Shown in pieces: positions 9,160 through 18,346 of a stretch of 64,000 nt of DNA. This stretch comes from Nitrosomonas sp. Is35 (GTDB lineage Bacteria; Pseudomonadota; Gammaproteobacteria; Burkholderiales; Nitrosomonadaceae). Location: contig NZ_JAWJZH010000001.1 of NCBI RefSeq assembly GCF_033063295.1, positions 1,984,001-2,048,000 of the forward strand, written 5' to 3'. The notes under the pieces were generated by a model that saw only the letters and a list, made by a program, of their open reading frames with translations, had not been told where the DNA came from and did no database searches. The translations under genes and the position numbers were made by a program. Within the stretch, counting starts at the first letter, position 1. Every line of letters starts with the position of its first letter.

Positions 9160-10668
9160 ATGATATCCGCCGACCCGGTTTTTCTCACCGCTGAAATCCG
9201 CGACATTGAACAGCAAGCGGCAAGGCTGCCCAAACCGCCCCGATTGATGGAAAAAGCGGGCTTGGCGGCGGCGCAAGTGATCCGCGACCAGTTATTGAAA
9301 GGCCCAGGTCATCAAATCTTGGTGCTGGCCGGGCCGGGTAACAACGGCGGCGACGCCTTCGTCGTGGCGCGTTATTTGCAGGAATGGGGCAACGCCGTCA
9401 CCGTGGTATTCGGGGGTGATGGCAATCGTGTTCCGCCGGATGCTAAACAAGCGCTGCAAGCCTGGTTCGATATCGGCGGCGATATTTACGCCGAAATACC
9501 GGATGGCGACCGAAACTGGGATATCGTGGTCGACGGTTTATTCGGCATCGGGCTGGATCAATCGCAACATCGCCCGATTGAAGGAAAATACCGCGAATGG
9601 ATTGAAACCGTCAATCCAATGGCGATTCCCATTGTCGCGCTGGATATTCCGTCCGGGCTGGGTAGTGACGACGGTTGTATTTATGGCATCGCCATTCGCG
9701 CCACGCTGACGATCACTTTTATTGGTTTAAAACCGGGGTTGTTCACCCATTCCGGCCCGGAATGCTGCGGCACGATCGTGTTGCGCGACTTGGATATTCA
9801 ATTACTCTCGCCGCCTGAGCCGCACACTTGGCTGCTGAATCATAAACTTGCGCAATCGATACTGCCGCCTGCGCGTCGCGCGAATAGCCATAAAGGCACG
9901 TTCGGTAACGCTGCCATCCTCGGCGGCTCCACCGGCATGACCGGCGCGGCACTGTTGGCAGGACGCGCTGCCTTGCATCTGGGTGCGGGACGCGTTTATC
10001 TCGGTTTGCTGGCCGACAATGCGCCGCCGGTCGATTTTTCCCAACCGGAGCTGATGCTGCGCGCGCCATCCGAGTTGTTCAAATTAGCGCCGCTCGATTG
10101 CTTGATCGTTGGCCCCGGTTTGGGGCAATCGGCGGAGGCATTGCGGTGGCTGGAGAAAGCACTCGATAGTAATTGCACGCTGGTCATCGACGCCGATGCG
10201 CTTAATCTGATCGCACAGCATTCACCGCTGGCGAAGAAACTCAGTCAGCGCAATGCCGCCACCATCCTGACACCCCACCCCGCCGAAGCGGCGCGCCTGC
10301 TGAACACCGGCACCGCCGCCGTGCAACAAAACCGCATGAATGCAGTGCTTCAAATCGCACAGCAATTCCATTGCCATGTCGTGCTGAAAGGCGCAGGCAG
10401 CATTTGCTGCTTCCCTGATGGAACACGCTACCTGAACACCAGCGGCAATCCCGCACTCAGCACCGCCGGGACCGGCGATGTATTAGCCGGAATAATGGGT
10501 GCGCTAATCGCCCAAGGTTTGAATCCCGGACACGCATTGTTGCTGGCGGTTTATCTGCACGGCGCTGCGGCAGATGGCTGGGTGCAGCAGCATCACGGAA
10601 TGCTGGGGATGGTGGCGTCGGAAGTGATTGCTGAAGCGCGATTGTTGCTGAATGAGTGGATTATTTGA
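9160..10668 (+). CDS. nnr: Bifunctional NAD(P)H-hydrate epimerase / ADP-dependent dehydratase
   Basis: A repair enzyme for damaged NADH/NADPH (the hydrates NAD(P)HX), in the common bacterial fused form of 502 residues. The N-terminal YjeF_N epimerase half has AGPGNNGGDAFVVARYL near residues 58-74 and DIPSGLGSDDG. The C-terminal ribokinase-like dehydratase half has KGTFGNAAILGG, LTPHPAEAARLL and the catalytic NPALSTAGTGDVLAG. Both active sites look intact. It is the first plus-strand gene facing away from purL. No cotranscribed partner is evident. Confidence 0.95.
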   Translation: MISADPVFLTAEIRDIEQQAARLPKPPRLMEKAGLAAAQVIRDQLLKGPGHQILVLAGPGNNGGDAFVVARYLQEWGNAVTVVFGGDGNRVPPDAKQALQAWFDIGGDIYAEIPDGDRNWDIVVDGLFGIGLDQSQHRPIEGKYREWIETVNPMAIPIVALDIPSGLGSDDGCIYGIAIRATLTITFIGLKPGLFTHSGPECCGTIVLRDLDIQLLSPPEPHTWLLNHKLAQSILPPARRANSHKGTFGNAAILGGSTGMTGAALLAGRAALHLGAGRVYLGLLADNAPPVDFSQPELMLRAPSELFKLAPLDCLIVGPGLGQSAEALRWLEKALDSNCTLVIDADALNLIAQHSPLAKKLSQRNAATILTPHPAEAARLLNTGTAAVQQNRMNAVLQIAQQFHCHVVLKGAGSICCFPDGTRYLNTSGNPALSTAGTGDVLAGIMGALIAQGLNPGHALLLAVYLHGAAADGWVQQHHGMLGMVASEVIAEARLLLNEWII

Positions 10669-10840
10669 GCATGTTTCTCATAGCAGTTTAGATTCCACTC
10701 GATCCCATGAAAAATTTCTTCCCTGTCTCGCCGAATGCCCCGGGTTTCAAATTTTTTACAGAAATACTGCACTGCACTCAATCAACACATCGGCCCTTTA
10801 TCCATGAAGTTTCAATCGACAGATTCAATTTCACGAATCT

Positions 10841-10904
10841 TGTGACTTTAATCACTTACAAATAATCACTATTAAATTAATCTGCCTTGGCATATGTGAT
10901 ATGC
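10841..10904 (+). promoter_or_regulatory. CRP-like box and palindrome upstream of the RTX gene
   Basis: Bases 10841-10856 read TGTGA-N6-TCACT, one base off the CRP/FNR-superfamily symmetric site TGTGA-N6-TCACA. A second perfect inverted repeat, GCATAT-GTG-ATATGC, lies at 10890-10904. Both sit in the A/T-rich stretch before the RTX gene (ATG 10945, Shine-Dalgarno AAGGAG). A regulator of the Crp/Fnr type is suggested, not shown. Confidence 0.4.
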
Positions 10905-10944
10905 GCTATATACATTCAATCACAAATAAACAAGGAGTTATATT

Positions 10945-11526
10945 ATGGCAAATATTAATGGATCAATCTTTAATGATAATAACCTCAACGGAACACCTTT
11001 TGCTGATTTTATCCAAGGGTTTGGAGGGGGTGATGTGGTTCATGGCAATGGTGGAAATGACACGATTTATGGATATTCTCAAAGCCCGGATTTTTGGTAT
11101 TTCTCAGAAGGCGGGGATTTACTCTATGGTGATGATGGCAATGACAGCATCTTTGGTCAAAACGGAAATGATTATTTAGATGGCGGTAACGGTAATGACT
11201 ATCTCAATGGTGGAAATGGCCAAGATACATTGGTTGGCGGTCTAGGCGCGGATATATTTGATTTTGACTCAGTCAGCGACAGCCCGGCGGGCGGCGCGGT
11301 TGATCAACTTTATTACTTCAATTGGGGTCAAGGCGATAAAATTGATTTATCAACAATTGATGCCGATCTTTTCCTCCCAGGAAATCAGGCTTTTACATCG
11401 AGTCAAATGACTTACAATTCAGCTAACGGAATGTTTACTGCGGATGTATACGGTGGCTCTGATTTGCAAATTCATATGGTAGGCACGCAAGCCGGATTCT
11501 TACCATTTCTCGATGTAATTGCTTAA
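10945..11526 (+). CDS. RTX calcium-binding protein with serralysin-type C-terminal domain
   Basis: A 193-residue protein with no signal peptide. Glycine/aspartate nonapeptide repeats (GNGGNDTIYG, then GDDGNDSIFG, NGNDYLDGG, NGNDYLNGG) fill about residues 34-98 and would bind Ca2+ as a parallel beta roll. From GADIFDFDSVSDSPAGG on (about 106-193), the sequence matches the C-terminal domain of serralysin (M10) proteases that carries the type I secretion signal. No protease domain is present, so it is a stand-alone repeat-plus-secretion module. No type I exporter genes are adjacent. It may be a small secreted surface or matrix protein; the function is unknown. Confidence 0.8.
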   Translation: MANINGSIFNDNNLNGTPFADFIQGFGGGDVVHGNGGNDTIYGYSQSPDFWYFSEGGDLLYGDDGNDSIFGQNGNDYLDGGNGNDYLNGGNGQDTLVGGLGADIFDFDSVSDSPAGGAVDQLYYFNWGQGDKIDLSTIDADLFLPGNQAFTSSQMTYNSANGMFTADVYGGSDLQIHMVGTQAGFLPFLDVIA

Positions 11527-11648
11527 TCCAGTTCTGCATCGGCATTTAATAATCAACCTTTGATATCAACTTCTAAAGGCTTTCTAAAGCGAATTTAATA
11601 AGGCATTCCTGCAACAAGCTACGAGACATTAAATTTTTTAGAAATTAA

Positions 11649-11691
11649 TGAAACAGCCTCTGAGCAAAGTCTCACGAGGCTGTTTCATTTT
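11649..11691 (+). terminator. Rho-independent terminator after the RTX gene
   Basis: A perfect 12-bp stem (11649-11660 with 11676-11687) is followed by CATTTTT. It separates the RTX gene from the following secreted-protein operon. Confidence 0.85.
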
Positions 11692-11745
11692 TGGCATAAT
11701 CCCTATTCTTAACAAAATTACGCACATAATATTTGAAGGTATCCA

Positions 11746-12186
11746 ATGGTTATACACACCGTTAAACGGGAAAAATTTTTCAGACTGTTCACCGGATTAT
11801 TACTGGCTTTACTGATCGTTTCATCGAACGCGCAAGCGGTTCAACCGCCACCGAACGCAGAACTGATTGAATTACCTGAAGAAGCCGTCCAGAAGCTAAA
11901 AATCGACGCCGGATTCGGCTGGGGGATTTTCAGCGGTACGATCTACAACGGCAACAACCAATACCATATCACGCAACTCGTGGTCAGCATGACACCGGTG
12001 CATGACCATCACCATATGCACATGCATGCAAACATGTCGCATGATGCGAAAGTGCATCGCATCGATCTTGACCTGCCACCGCTATCCAAGGGTGCGCTAT
12101 CGATGGCTTTGCCCGATGATGTCGCCGGTGTTCATGATTTCAATTGGGAAATTCTAAAAGTGACGGGTTATCCGGTAAACAAATGA
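11746..12186 (+). CDS. Exported His/Met-rich protein, unknown
   Basis: Family not recognised. The 146 residues have a signal peptide or anchor (about 11-31, ending NAQA). A probable beta region (GFGWGIFSGTIYNGNNQY) follows. Residues 86-104 then form a cluster of eight His and three Met (HDHHHMHMHANMSHD), after which comes a short conserved-looking end. Such His/Met clusters bind Cu, Zn or Ni in periplasmic metal proteins; metal binding here is inference. The stop overlaps the start of the next gene (ATGA), so the two are translated together and probably work together at the membrane. Confidence 0.7.
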   Translation: MVIHTVKREKFFRLFTGLLLALLIVSSNAQAVQPPPNAELIELPEEAVQKLKIDAGFGWGIFSGTIYNGNNQYHITQLVVSMTPVHDHHHMHMHANMSHDAKVHRIDLDLPPLSKGALSMALPDDVAGVHDFNWEILKVTGYPVNK

Positions 12187-12764
12187 CTGATAATATGCAG
12201 CAATCACTGAAAAATATTCGCAACATTCTGCTCTATACGGCAGTAATCTCGCTGATTTCATTGGCGTATTTTATTTACGCTTACTCGGTTCATCCCATCC
12301 CGGAAGAACGCGAAACGTTCCTCACCGAAATCGGTGAAGGGTTTGGCAAAGCGGGGCTGGCGCTGTTGGTATTTATTTATTTCCGCACCTTATTAAAACT
12401 GGCGCTGGGTCAAGGAAAATTGGCGCAGCGCCTGCTCCCGGACTATATCGCTCCAATTGAATCATCGCAGTTGAATCGTTTATTGATCTGGTTGAACCGC
12501 ACGCATATTTATTTCGGTATCGCGGCGGTTGCGATCATTTTGCTGCACATCGGGATGATGGGATTCTCGCGTTATAGCCATATTCTTTTCTTCCCGGCAT
12601 TATTGGCGTTGGTGCTGTGGCAGGGGGTTTTCGGTTTGTTTTTGACCTTGCGCTATTCACCGGTCGAGTTCAAGAAATTTTCCTATTTGGTACATGCGCA
12701 ATTCGTCACCGGCATCGCGATCGGTGTTTTCGCTCTCTTCGGCCATGTACTGATCGATGATTGA
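12183..12764 (+). CDS. Polytopic membrane protein with cytochrome-b-like histidines
   Basis: The start at 12183 is chosen because it forms an ATGA overlap with the previous stop; an in-frame ATG 13 codons earlier is less likely. The 193 residues have about five membrane segments (13-33, 58-75, 107-125, 133-155, 170-190). H108 and H122, separated by 13 residues within one helix, and H171 and H188 in another resemble the haem ligand pairs of b561/ferric-reductase-like membrane cytochromes. This is a resemblance, not a family match. Coupled to the His/Met-rich exported protein, it could move electrons across the inner membrane for a metal reaction. Confidence 0.65.
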   Translation: MTDNMQQSLKNIRNILLYTAVISLISLAYFIYAYSVHPIPEERETFLTEIGEGFGKAGLALLVFIYFRTLLKLALGQGKLAQRLLPDYIAPIESSQLNRLLIWLNRTHIYFGIAAVAIILLHIGMMGFSRYSHILFFPALLALVLWQGVFGLFLTLRYSPVEFKKFSYLVHAQFVTGIAIGVFALFGHVLIDD

Positions 12765-12970
12765 TTCCATCTTTCCGTCATTGGCCTGCAATCCTGCATC
12801 CCTATGACCTTAAACCGGTTCCCAGCCGGTAACCATCGCTATCGTCCCGTTGCATAGCGGAAAAAAACGATCGCTATCTTCTTTATCGATACACAGTGTA
12901 TGATCATGCGCTGATATTCCGAGAATCATTGCATTTGGCATTCCAATCCGTCCCTATTAGAAAAAACCAT

Positions 12971-14203
12971 ATGGATAGCGCATCTCACATTAAGATACTG
13001 ATCCTTGATGACGACACCTTTATGCTCAAGCTACTGTCGCGGATGCTGATCAAGCTGGGTTATAGCGCTATCGCAACTTGTGACAACGGTTCGGATGCAC
13101 TCAAGAAAATCGATCATGCGGATACATGCCCGGATTTGATCCTGCTCGACCTGAATATGCCGGATATGGACGGCATTGAGTTTGTCCGCTATCTGGTGGA
13201 TCGCCAATATCACGGCAAGCTGATTTTAGTCAGCGGCGAAGATGAACGGATGTTAAAAACCGCTGAGAGGCTGGTCCACGCGCACAAGATATCGATGCTC
13301 GGCTATGTGCATAAACCCGTCGATCCCGTTAAATTAGCGGAAATACTGCTAGGATGGACAGCGGATGCAGTGAATCCATTGTCACCCAGCCGTAAAATTT
13401 ATAGCGCGGACGATATTAAATCGGCCATTGCCCGTCAGGAGCTGGTGAATTATTACCAGCCCAAGGTATCGGTTGAAAACGGTGACGTCATTGGCGTGGA
13501 AACGCTGGTGCGCTGGCATCACCCGCAAGATGGCGTGATCATGCCGGACCGGTTTATTCACATTGCGGAAGACAACAATCTGATCGACGATCTGACACGT
13601 TTGGTGTTGACACAAGCGATCGTTCAGGCGGGGAAATGGCATCAAAGCGGGCTCACATTGCGCGTGTCCATCAATGTCACCATGGAAAATCTCGCTTCTT
13701 TGAATTTTCAAGACATGGTGGTCAATCTCGTCAACGAGAATAATCTGCCGCCGCAAAAAATCGTCATCGAAATCACCGAAAGTCAGGTCATGGGGCCGGA
13801 CGCGCGCATTCCGCTGGAAATTCTCACCCGCCTGCGGCTCAAACGGTTTCATTTATCCATTGACGATTTCGGCACCGGACACTCATCCCTGGCACAACTG
13901 CGCGATATTCCATTCAATGAACTGAAGATCGACCAGGGGTTTGTGCATCGCGCTTGGAGCGACGATACCCTGCGCGCCATTTACGATGCCAGCTTGGCGA
14001 TGGGCAAACAGCTCGGCATGGACATCGTCGCGGAAGGCGTTGAGGATCGCAACGATTGGGAACTGTTACGCGAGACGGGATGCGATATGGCGCAAGGGAA
14101 TTTTATATCCGAACCGCTGCTTGCCGATGACTTGCCCCGCTGGATGGCGGAATGGAAAAACCGCGTGCACGCCGGATTATTGGACAATTCCCCGGCATCC
14201 TAA
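12971..14203 (+). CDS. Response regulator with EAL c-di-GMP phosphodiesterase output
   Basis: A cytoplasmic two-domain regulator of 410 residues from the ATG at 12971 (an in-frame GTG lies 75 bases earlier; neither has a clear Shine-Dalgarno). The receiver (about 7-128) has the acidic pair D13/D14, phosphoacceptor D60 and K115. The EAL domain (about 145-395) keeps the metal and catalytic positions: E177 (in ETL), N235, E267, D298-D299, K319 and E355, so c-di-GMP hydrolysis to pGpG is expected. The large hybrid kinase on the other strand ends only ten bases away and is a natural candidate for its phosphodonor, though this is inferred from position. Confidence 0.93.
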   Translation: MDSASHIKILILDDDTFMLKLLSRMLIKLGYSAIATCDNGSDALKKIDHADTCPDLILLDLNMPDMDGIEFVRYLVDRQYHGKLILVSGEDERMLKTAERLVHAHKISMLGYVHKPVDPVKLAEILLGWTADAVNPLSPSRKIYSADDIKSAIARQELVNYYQPKVSVENGDVIGVETLVRWHHPQDGVIMPDRFIHIAEDNNLIDDLTRLVLTQAIVQAGKWHQSGLTLRVSINVTMENLASLNFQDMVVNLVNENNLPPQKIVIEITESQVMGPDARIPLEILTRLRLKRFHLSIDDFGTGHSSLAQLRDIPFNELKIDQGFVHRAWSDDTLRAIYDASLAMGKQLGMDIVAEGVEDRNDWELLRETGCDMAQGNFISEPLLADDLPRWMAEWKNRVHAGLLDNSPAS

Positions 14204-14213
14204 TCAAGCAGGA

Positions 14214-17200
14214 TCAGGCGTTTTTCCCGTCTTGCGCGCATAACCCATCGAGATAGGCTTTGACTGCAATCAGCTGCGCGTCAAACTGCGGCAACAGCAC
14301 GGCCAATTCCGCCGCATCGTTCTTTCTCCCCGCTTGCTCCATCGCCGCGCATAGCTCACCCAGCGCCAGCGCGCCCACCGAACGCGCAGACGATTTAAGT
14401 TTATGCGCCAATGATCCGGCCGCAGCAAACTGGCCTGCTTGATAGGCGGCGTGCAATTCGGTTGCGATTTTTTCCGCGCTGGCGCGAAAATCCCGCAGCA
14501 TGTCTTGGATCATCGCCGGATCATCACCGACTAATTTTTCCAGCACCTGCACGTCGACCGGCACTGTGGCTATTTCCATTTCGCGTACGGTCACGTTTGC
14601 GGGAATAACGGATTGCGCCGCTGCAGCCGGTTTGTCACCCGGCAGATACTGCTCCAGAACCCGGCGTAAATCGTCAAGCTGCACCGGTTTGCTCAGATAA
14701 TCGTCCATACCGGCGTTCAGGCAATGCTCCCTTTCGCCTTTCAGCGCATTGGCGGTCAGCGCGACAATCGGCATGTGCTTCCAGACGGAATTTTGGGAGC
14801 GGATTTCCTGCGTCAATTCAAAACCGTCCATTTCGGGCATATGCAAATCGGTCAACAGCAACGCATAATTGCAGTTCTGCAATCGTTTTAGCGCTTCACG
14901 CCCATCGTTGGCAATATCCGCTGCATAGCCGAGCAAGTTGAGCTGCTGGCGGATGACTTTCTGATTGATGTCGTTATCCTCCGCCACCAAGATGAGCTTA
15001 CCCTGCCGCAAGGCTTCTTCGCGCGGCATCGGCACCGGTCCGGATTTCAGTAAATTGACAACCGGCGCGGTTTCCGTGTTCATTTCCACCTTACCGGCAG
15101 CGATCGCCATCGCGCGCAGTAACGATTGGCGGTACATGACATCGCCGTCCAGCGTAATGATATCGATATCCTCGATACGTGCTTGCCGGCGGCGGCCACG
15201 TTTGATCACGACAAAGCGCGGTTCGATGGAAGATTGCGATGTTTCCAGCCCGGTTTTCGCTGCGCCTGTTATTTTTTTTGAACGGGCGTTAAACGCGGCA
15301 CGCAATTCCTTGATGAGTGGAACATGCTGTCCGGCGTCAATGACAACGAGCCACAAACCCGGCGCGAGCTCCTGAATAAACTGATCAACCCGGTCAAGAT
15401 CGGTCACTTGCTCAACTTGCGCACCGGCGCTTTTTAAGTAAACAGCCAGATCATTGCTCAGACTATCGTTGTCACCCAGTATCAAGCAATTCATACCTTC
15501 CAGATCTTCGATCTTATGGTCGGCAACGGCAGCCGCCGGCAGCGGTTTGAAGGGCATTTGTATGATAAAGGTCGAGCCTTGTTCCGGCTCGCTTTGCACG
15601 GTTATTTCCGCATCCATCAGCTCCGCGAGATGATGGGAAATCGCCAAGCCAAGTCCGGTTCCGCCAAAGCGCCTTGTGGTGGAAGGGTCGCCTTGGGAAA
15701 ATGATTTGAAAAGCTTTTCCTGCGTTTCCTTATCCATGCCAATGCCGTTATCGGTTACCTGGAAGGTCACCAACACCTGATCCGGATTGGATTCCGTCAG
15801 TAATACCCGCACCGAGACTTTGCCTTGTTTTTCCTGTTTACTGGAAAACTTGATCGCGTTATTAATGATATTCACCAGTACTTGGCGCAAGCGTAGCGGA
15901 TCGCCCAAGACATTTTCCGGGATCGCGGGATCGATGAATAGCGTCAGCTCCACCTTCTTACTCAGCGCCAAATGCGCCAGCATGCCGCACGCATTCTCGA
16001 TGATGCTGGCCAGCGGCATCGGAATTTTTTCGATTTCCAGCTTACCCGCTTCGATTTTGGAGAAATCAAGAATGTCTTCAATAATGGCCAGCAAGGCATA
16101 AGCGGAATCACGGATCAGATTGGCCATTTCCATTTGATAACCGCTTAAACTGGTCTGCCTGAGCACGTCGATCATACCGATCACACCATTCATCGGTGTG
16201 CGGATTTCATGGCTCATGGCGGCCAGAAACGCCGATTTGGCTTTACTGGCTTGCTCCGCTTCTATCCGGGCTTGCCTGAGTTCCTTCATGATGTGCACAT
16301 GTTCGCGGATATCACGCATGACACCGGTAAAATGCCGCTTCCCTGCGACAAAATATTCACTGACCGCAAGATACAATTCAATCCGCTCCCCGTCCTTGCG
16401 CACGCCTTCCACTTCCCGGCCCAAACCGATCCCATGCGAACCGGATAAATAAGCACGGCCGACATACTCCTGACCATGCCCGGTGCGGCAATAGTTTTCC
16501 ATATAGCCGATATGTTTGCTGCGATCCGGCTCGGGCACGATAATGGATATATTCTGACCGATCATTTCCTCGTGGCTGTAACCGAATAATTTTTCCATCA
16601 CCGGATTGGCGGAAAGTATCGTGCCGATTTCATTGGTGGTCACCACGCAATCCACCATATGTTCGACCACCGAACGCATTTCTTCTTCTTTGATCGCCAA
16701 AGCCACATTGGCGCGCTGCAAATCGTCGGTCCGCGCTGCAACGCGGTGCTCCAGTTCCAGATTGAGCTGCACCAGATTTCCTTCCGCTTTGTTGCGTTCC
16801 TGATCGCTGGCATTCAGCTGCTCCACCATGAAGTTGAAGGTATTCGCTAATTGCCGCATTTCATCCCAGCCTTCAATTGCCACGCGCTGATGCAAATTAC
16901 CCGCCGAAATCTCCATGGCGCTACGGTTCAAATGCTTCAGAGGATCAACAACACGGCGGTTAAACAGAACGGCCCCCAATAGCGCGGCGAGTAACGTCAA
17001 AACCAGAATCATCAAACCAACATAATGCACTTTGTGCACGGAGGCGAACGCTTCATCGGCATCAATATGCACCACGATGCCCCATCTCATGAGCGGCAAG
17101 TAGCGCCAGGCGGCAACCACTTCCTTGCCGCGGTAATCTAGAGTCAGCGCCCCCCCGGAATCACCGCTCAGGGCATTCCGGATAGACTCCGCAGAAGGTA

Positions 17201-17969
17201 TCTTGAGAGAAATTCTGCGCTCCAGCGCCGCAGCGGAATCGTATTTTAACGGTGCCATGACCAATGCGGTCTGATCGTCCTCTAGGCGCACTACAACTGT
17301 TTCACCACTCTCGCTCAGCCCGACATTGTTCGCAATCACAGCAAATACACGTTCACTAAAGATTTGCAGCGCCAGTACCCCTTTAATTTCACCGTTTATT
17401 ATTACCGGCGTCGCAACAAATGCTGCGATAGCACCGCGAGATGGCGCATAGCGCTCAAAATCTGAGATGCTGCTTTTTAAATTATCCAGTGCATAACGGG
17501 TAACTTTACCGAGTGCCGTATCGCGATAAGGACCTGTGAGCAAGTTAGTGGCAAAATCGGATTCATGTGCCTGTGTATAGACGATATCGCCTTTAGTGGA
17601 AATAAGAAAAATATCGTAATATTTCGCTTCCTCAACAAAACGCTTGAAATTTTCACGGTAACTGGCGTCCAATTGGCGGTAATCATCTGAATCCACCCCG
17701 CTTTGCTCAAATATTCTGGTAAATTCCATCAGAGCATTATGTGTCGTGCTGGAATCACGCACCAAGCTGGAATCAAGAAAGCGCTCCTTCAAGTAGCTAT
17801 CGATCTGCTCGATCTTTTTATCGGCGATCGCAGAAACATTCCGGATAGCCGATTTTTTTATTTCCTTCTCAAAAGTATGTAGCAGGCTATTGCCAATCAC
17901 CAATATGGGCAGCAAAGAAACCAATGTGAACCAAACAGCAAAACGCTGTGTCAGTGAAGTGAATTTCAT
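14214..17969 (-). CDS. Hybrid sensor histidine kinase (Cache-HAMP-PAS-HisKA-HATPase-REC-REC-HPt)
   Basis: A BarA/ArcB-like multistep phosphorelay kinase of 1251 residues. The order is TM1 (about 10-30), an extracytoplasmic double-Cache-like sensor (35-305), TM2 (316-337), HAMP (338-392), PAS (about 430-555), HisKA with H587 in SHEIRTP, and HATPase with N704 and the G boxes DNGIGM and GGTGLGL. A first receiver follows (about 826-955) in which the acidic and phosphoacceptor residues are not evident. A second receiver (991-1110) has D1041 and K1094, and an HPt domain has H1189 in LAHKLKS. The start has a strong Shine-Dalgarno, AAGGAGGAACTG. The ligand is unknown. It converges on the receiver-EAL gene. 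Confidence 0.95.
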   Translation of the reverse strand: MKFTSLTQRFAVWFTLVSLLPILVIGNSLLHTFEKEIKKSAIRNVSAIADKKIEQIDSYLKERFLDSSLVRDSSTTHNALMEFTRIFEQSGVDSDDYRQLDASYRENFKRFVEEAKYYDIFLISTKGDIVYTQAHESDFATNLLTGPYRDTALGKVTRYALDNLKSSISDFERYAPSRGAIAAFVATPVIINGEIKGVLALQIFSERVFAVIANNVGLSESGETVVVRLEDDQTALVMAPLKYDSAAALERRISLKIPSAESIRNALSGDSGGALTLDYRGKEVVAAWRYLPLMRWGIVVHIDADEAFASVHKVHYVGLMILVLTLLAALLGAVLFNRRVVDPLKHLNRSAMEISAGNLHQRVAIEGWDEMRQLANTFNFMVEQLNASDQERNKAEGNLVQLNLELEHRVAARTDDLQRANVALAIKEEEMRSVVEHMVDCVVTTNEIGTILSANPVMEKLFGYSHEEMIGQNISIIVPEPDRSKHIGYMENYCRTGHGQEYVGRAYLSGSHGIGLGREVEGVRKDGERIELYLAVSEYFVAGKRHFTGVMRDIREHVHIMKELRQARIEAEQASKAKSAFLAAMSHEIRTPMNGVIGMIDVLRQTSLSGYQMEMANLIRDSAYALLAIIEDILDFSKIEAGKLEIEKIPMPLASIIENACGMLAHLALSKKVELTLFIDPAIPENVLGDPLRLRQVLVNIINNAIKFSSKQEKQGKVSVRVLLTESNPDQVLVTFQVTDNGIGMDKETQEKLFKSFSQGDPSTTRRFGGTGLGLAISHHLAELMDAEITVQSEPEQGSTFIIQMPFKPLPAAAVADHKIEDLEGMNCLILGDNDSLSNDLAVYLKSAGAQVEQVTDLDRVDQFIQELAPGLWLVVIDAGQHVPLIKELRAAFNARSKKITGAAKTGLETSQSSIEPRFVVIKRGRRRQARIEDIDIITLDGDVMYRQSLLRAMAIAAGKVEMNTETAPVVNLLKSGPVPMPREEALRQGKLILVAEDNDINQKVIRQQLNLLGYAADIANDGREALKRLQNCNYALLLTDLHMPEMDGFELTQEIRSQNSVWKHMPIVALTANALKGEREHCLNAGMDDYLSKPVQLDDLRRVLEQYLPGDKPAAAAQSVIPANVTVREMEIATVPVDVQVLEKLVGDDPAMIQDMLRDFRASAEKIATELHAAYQAGQFAAAGSLAHKLKSSARSVGALALGELCAAMEQAGRKNDAAELAVLLPQFDAQLIAVKAYLDGLCAQDGKNA

Positions 17970-18346
17970 CAGTTCCTCCTTGCATGAGCTGCAAACCGGT
18001 TTTTTAGCCTATTCTCCTGTATTTGATCAGAAAATCAAACAGGATGAAACAAAGACAGTTTTGGGTTGATTAAGTGCTATTGATAGCGGCTTATATTATC
18101 CCGGCTAATCTTACTGCGCTCGGATGCCGTAATCCCATCCACAATTATTTCCGCACCACAGCCGATACTTAATTTGATTCATGAATCTCATCCAAACTGT
18201 AAGAAGTACCGGTTAAGGAAAGCAAAAGAATAAAAAAGTGTTGTTAGAAATAATTTTATGAGAACATGCTATGGGAAGGTTAGGTTGTGTCGTTGTGTCA
18301 AACGCATTGATTTTTGTCCACTGGAAACTCTGAGAATCTCAAGTTA
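17970..18346. other. Divergent intergenic region, no gene seen
   Basis: This 377-base stretch separates the hybrid kinase (minus) from epsL (plus) and must carry both promoters. Apart from the kinase Shine-Dalgarno at 17971-17978 I see no convincing hairpin, operator or short gene. An in-frame TTG at 18314 could extend epsL upstream but has no good ribosome site. Confidence 0.5.

Noticed and set aside
10593..10781. 62-codon minus-strand ORF overlapping the end of nnr
   Set aside because: Overlaps a certain gene, no ribosome site, no recognisable product.
10888..10904. Sigma-54 promoter (TGGCAT...TGC) before the RTX gene
   Set aside because: There are 12 bases between GG and GC instead of 10; the sequence is better described as an inverted repeat.
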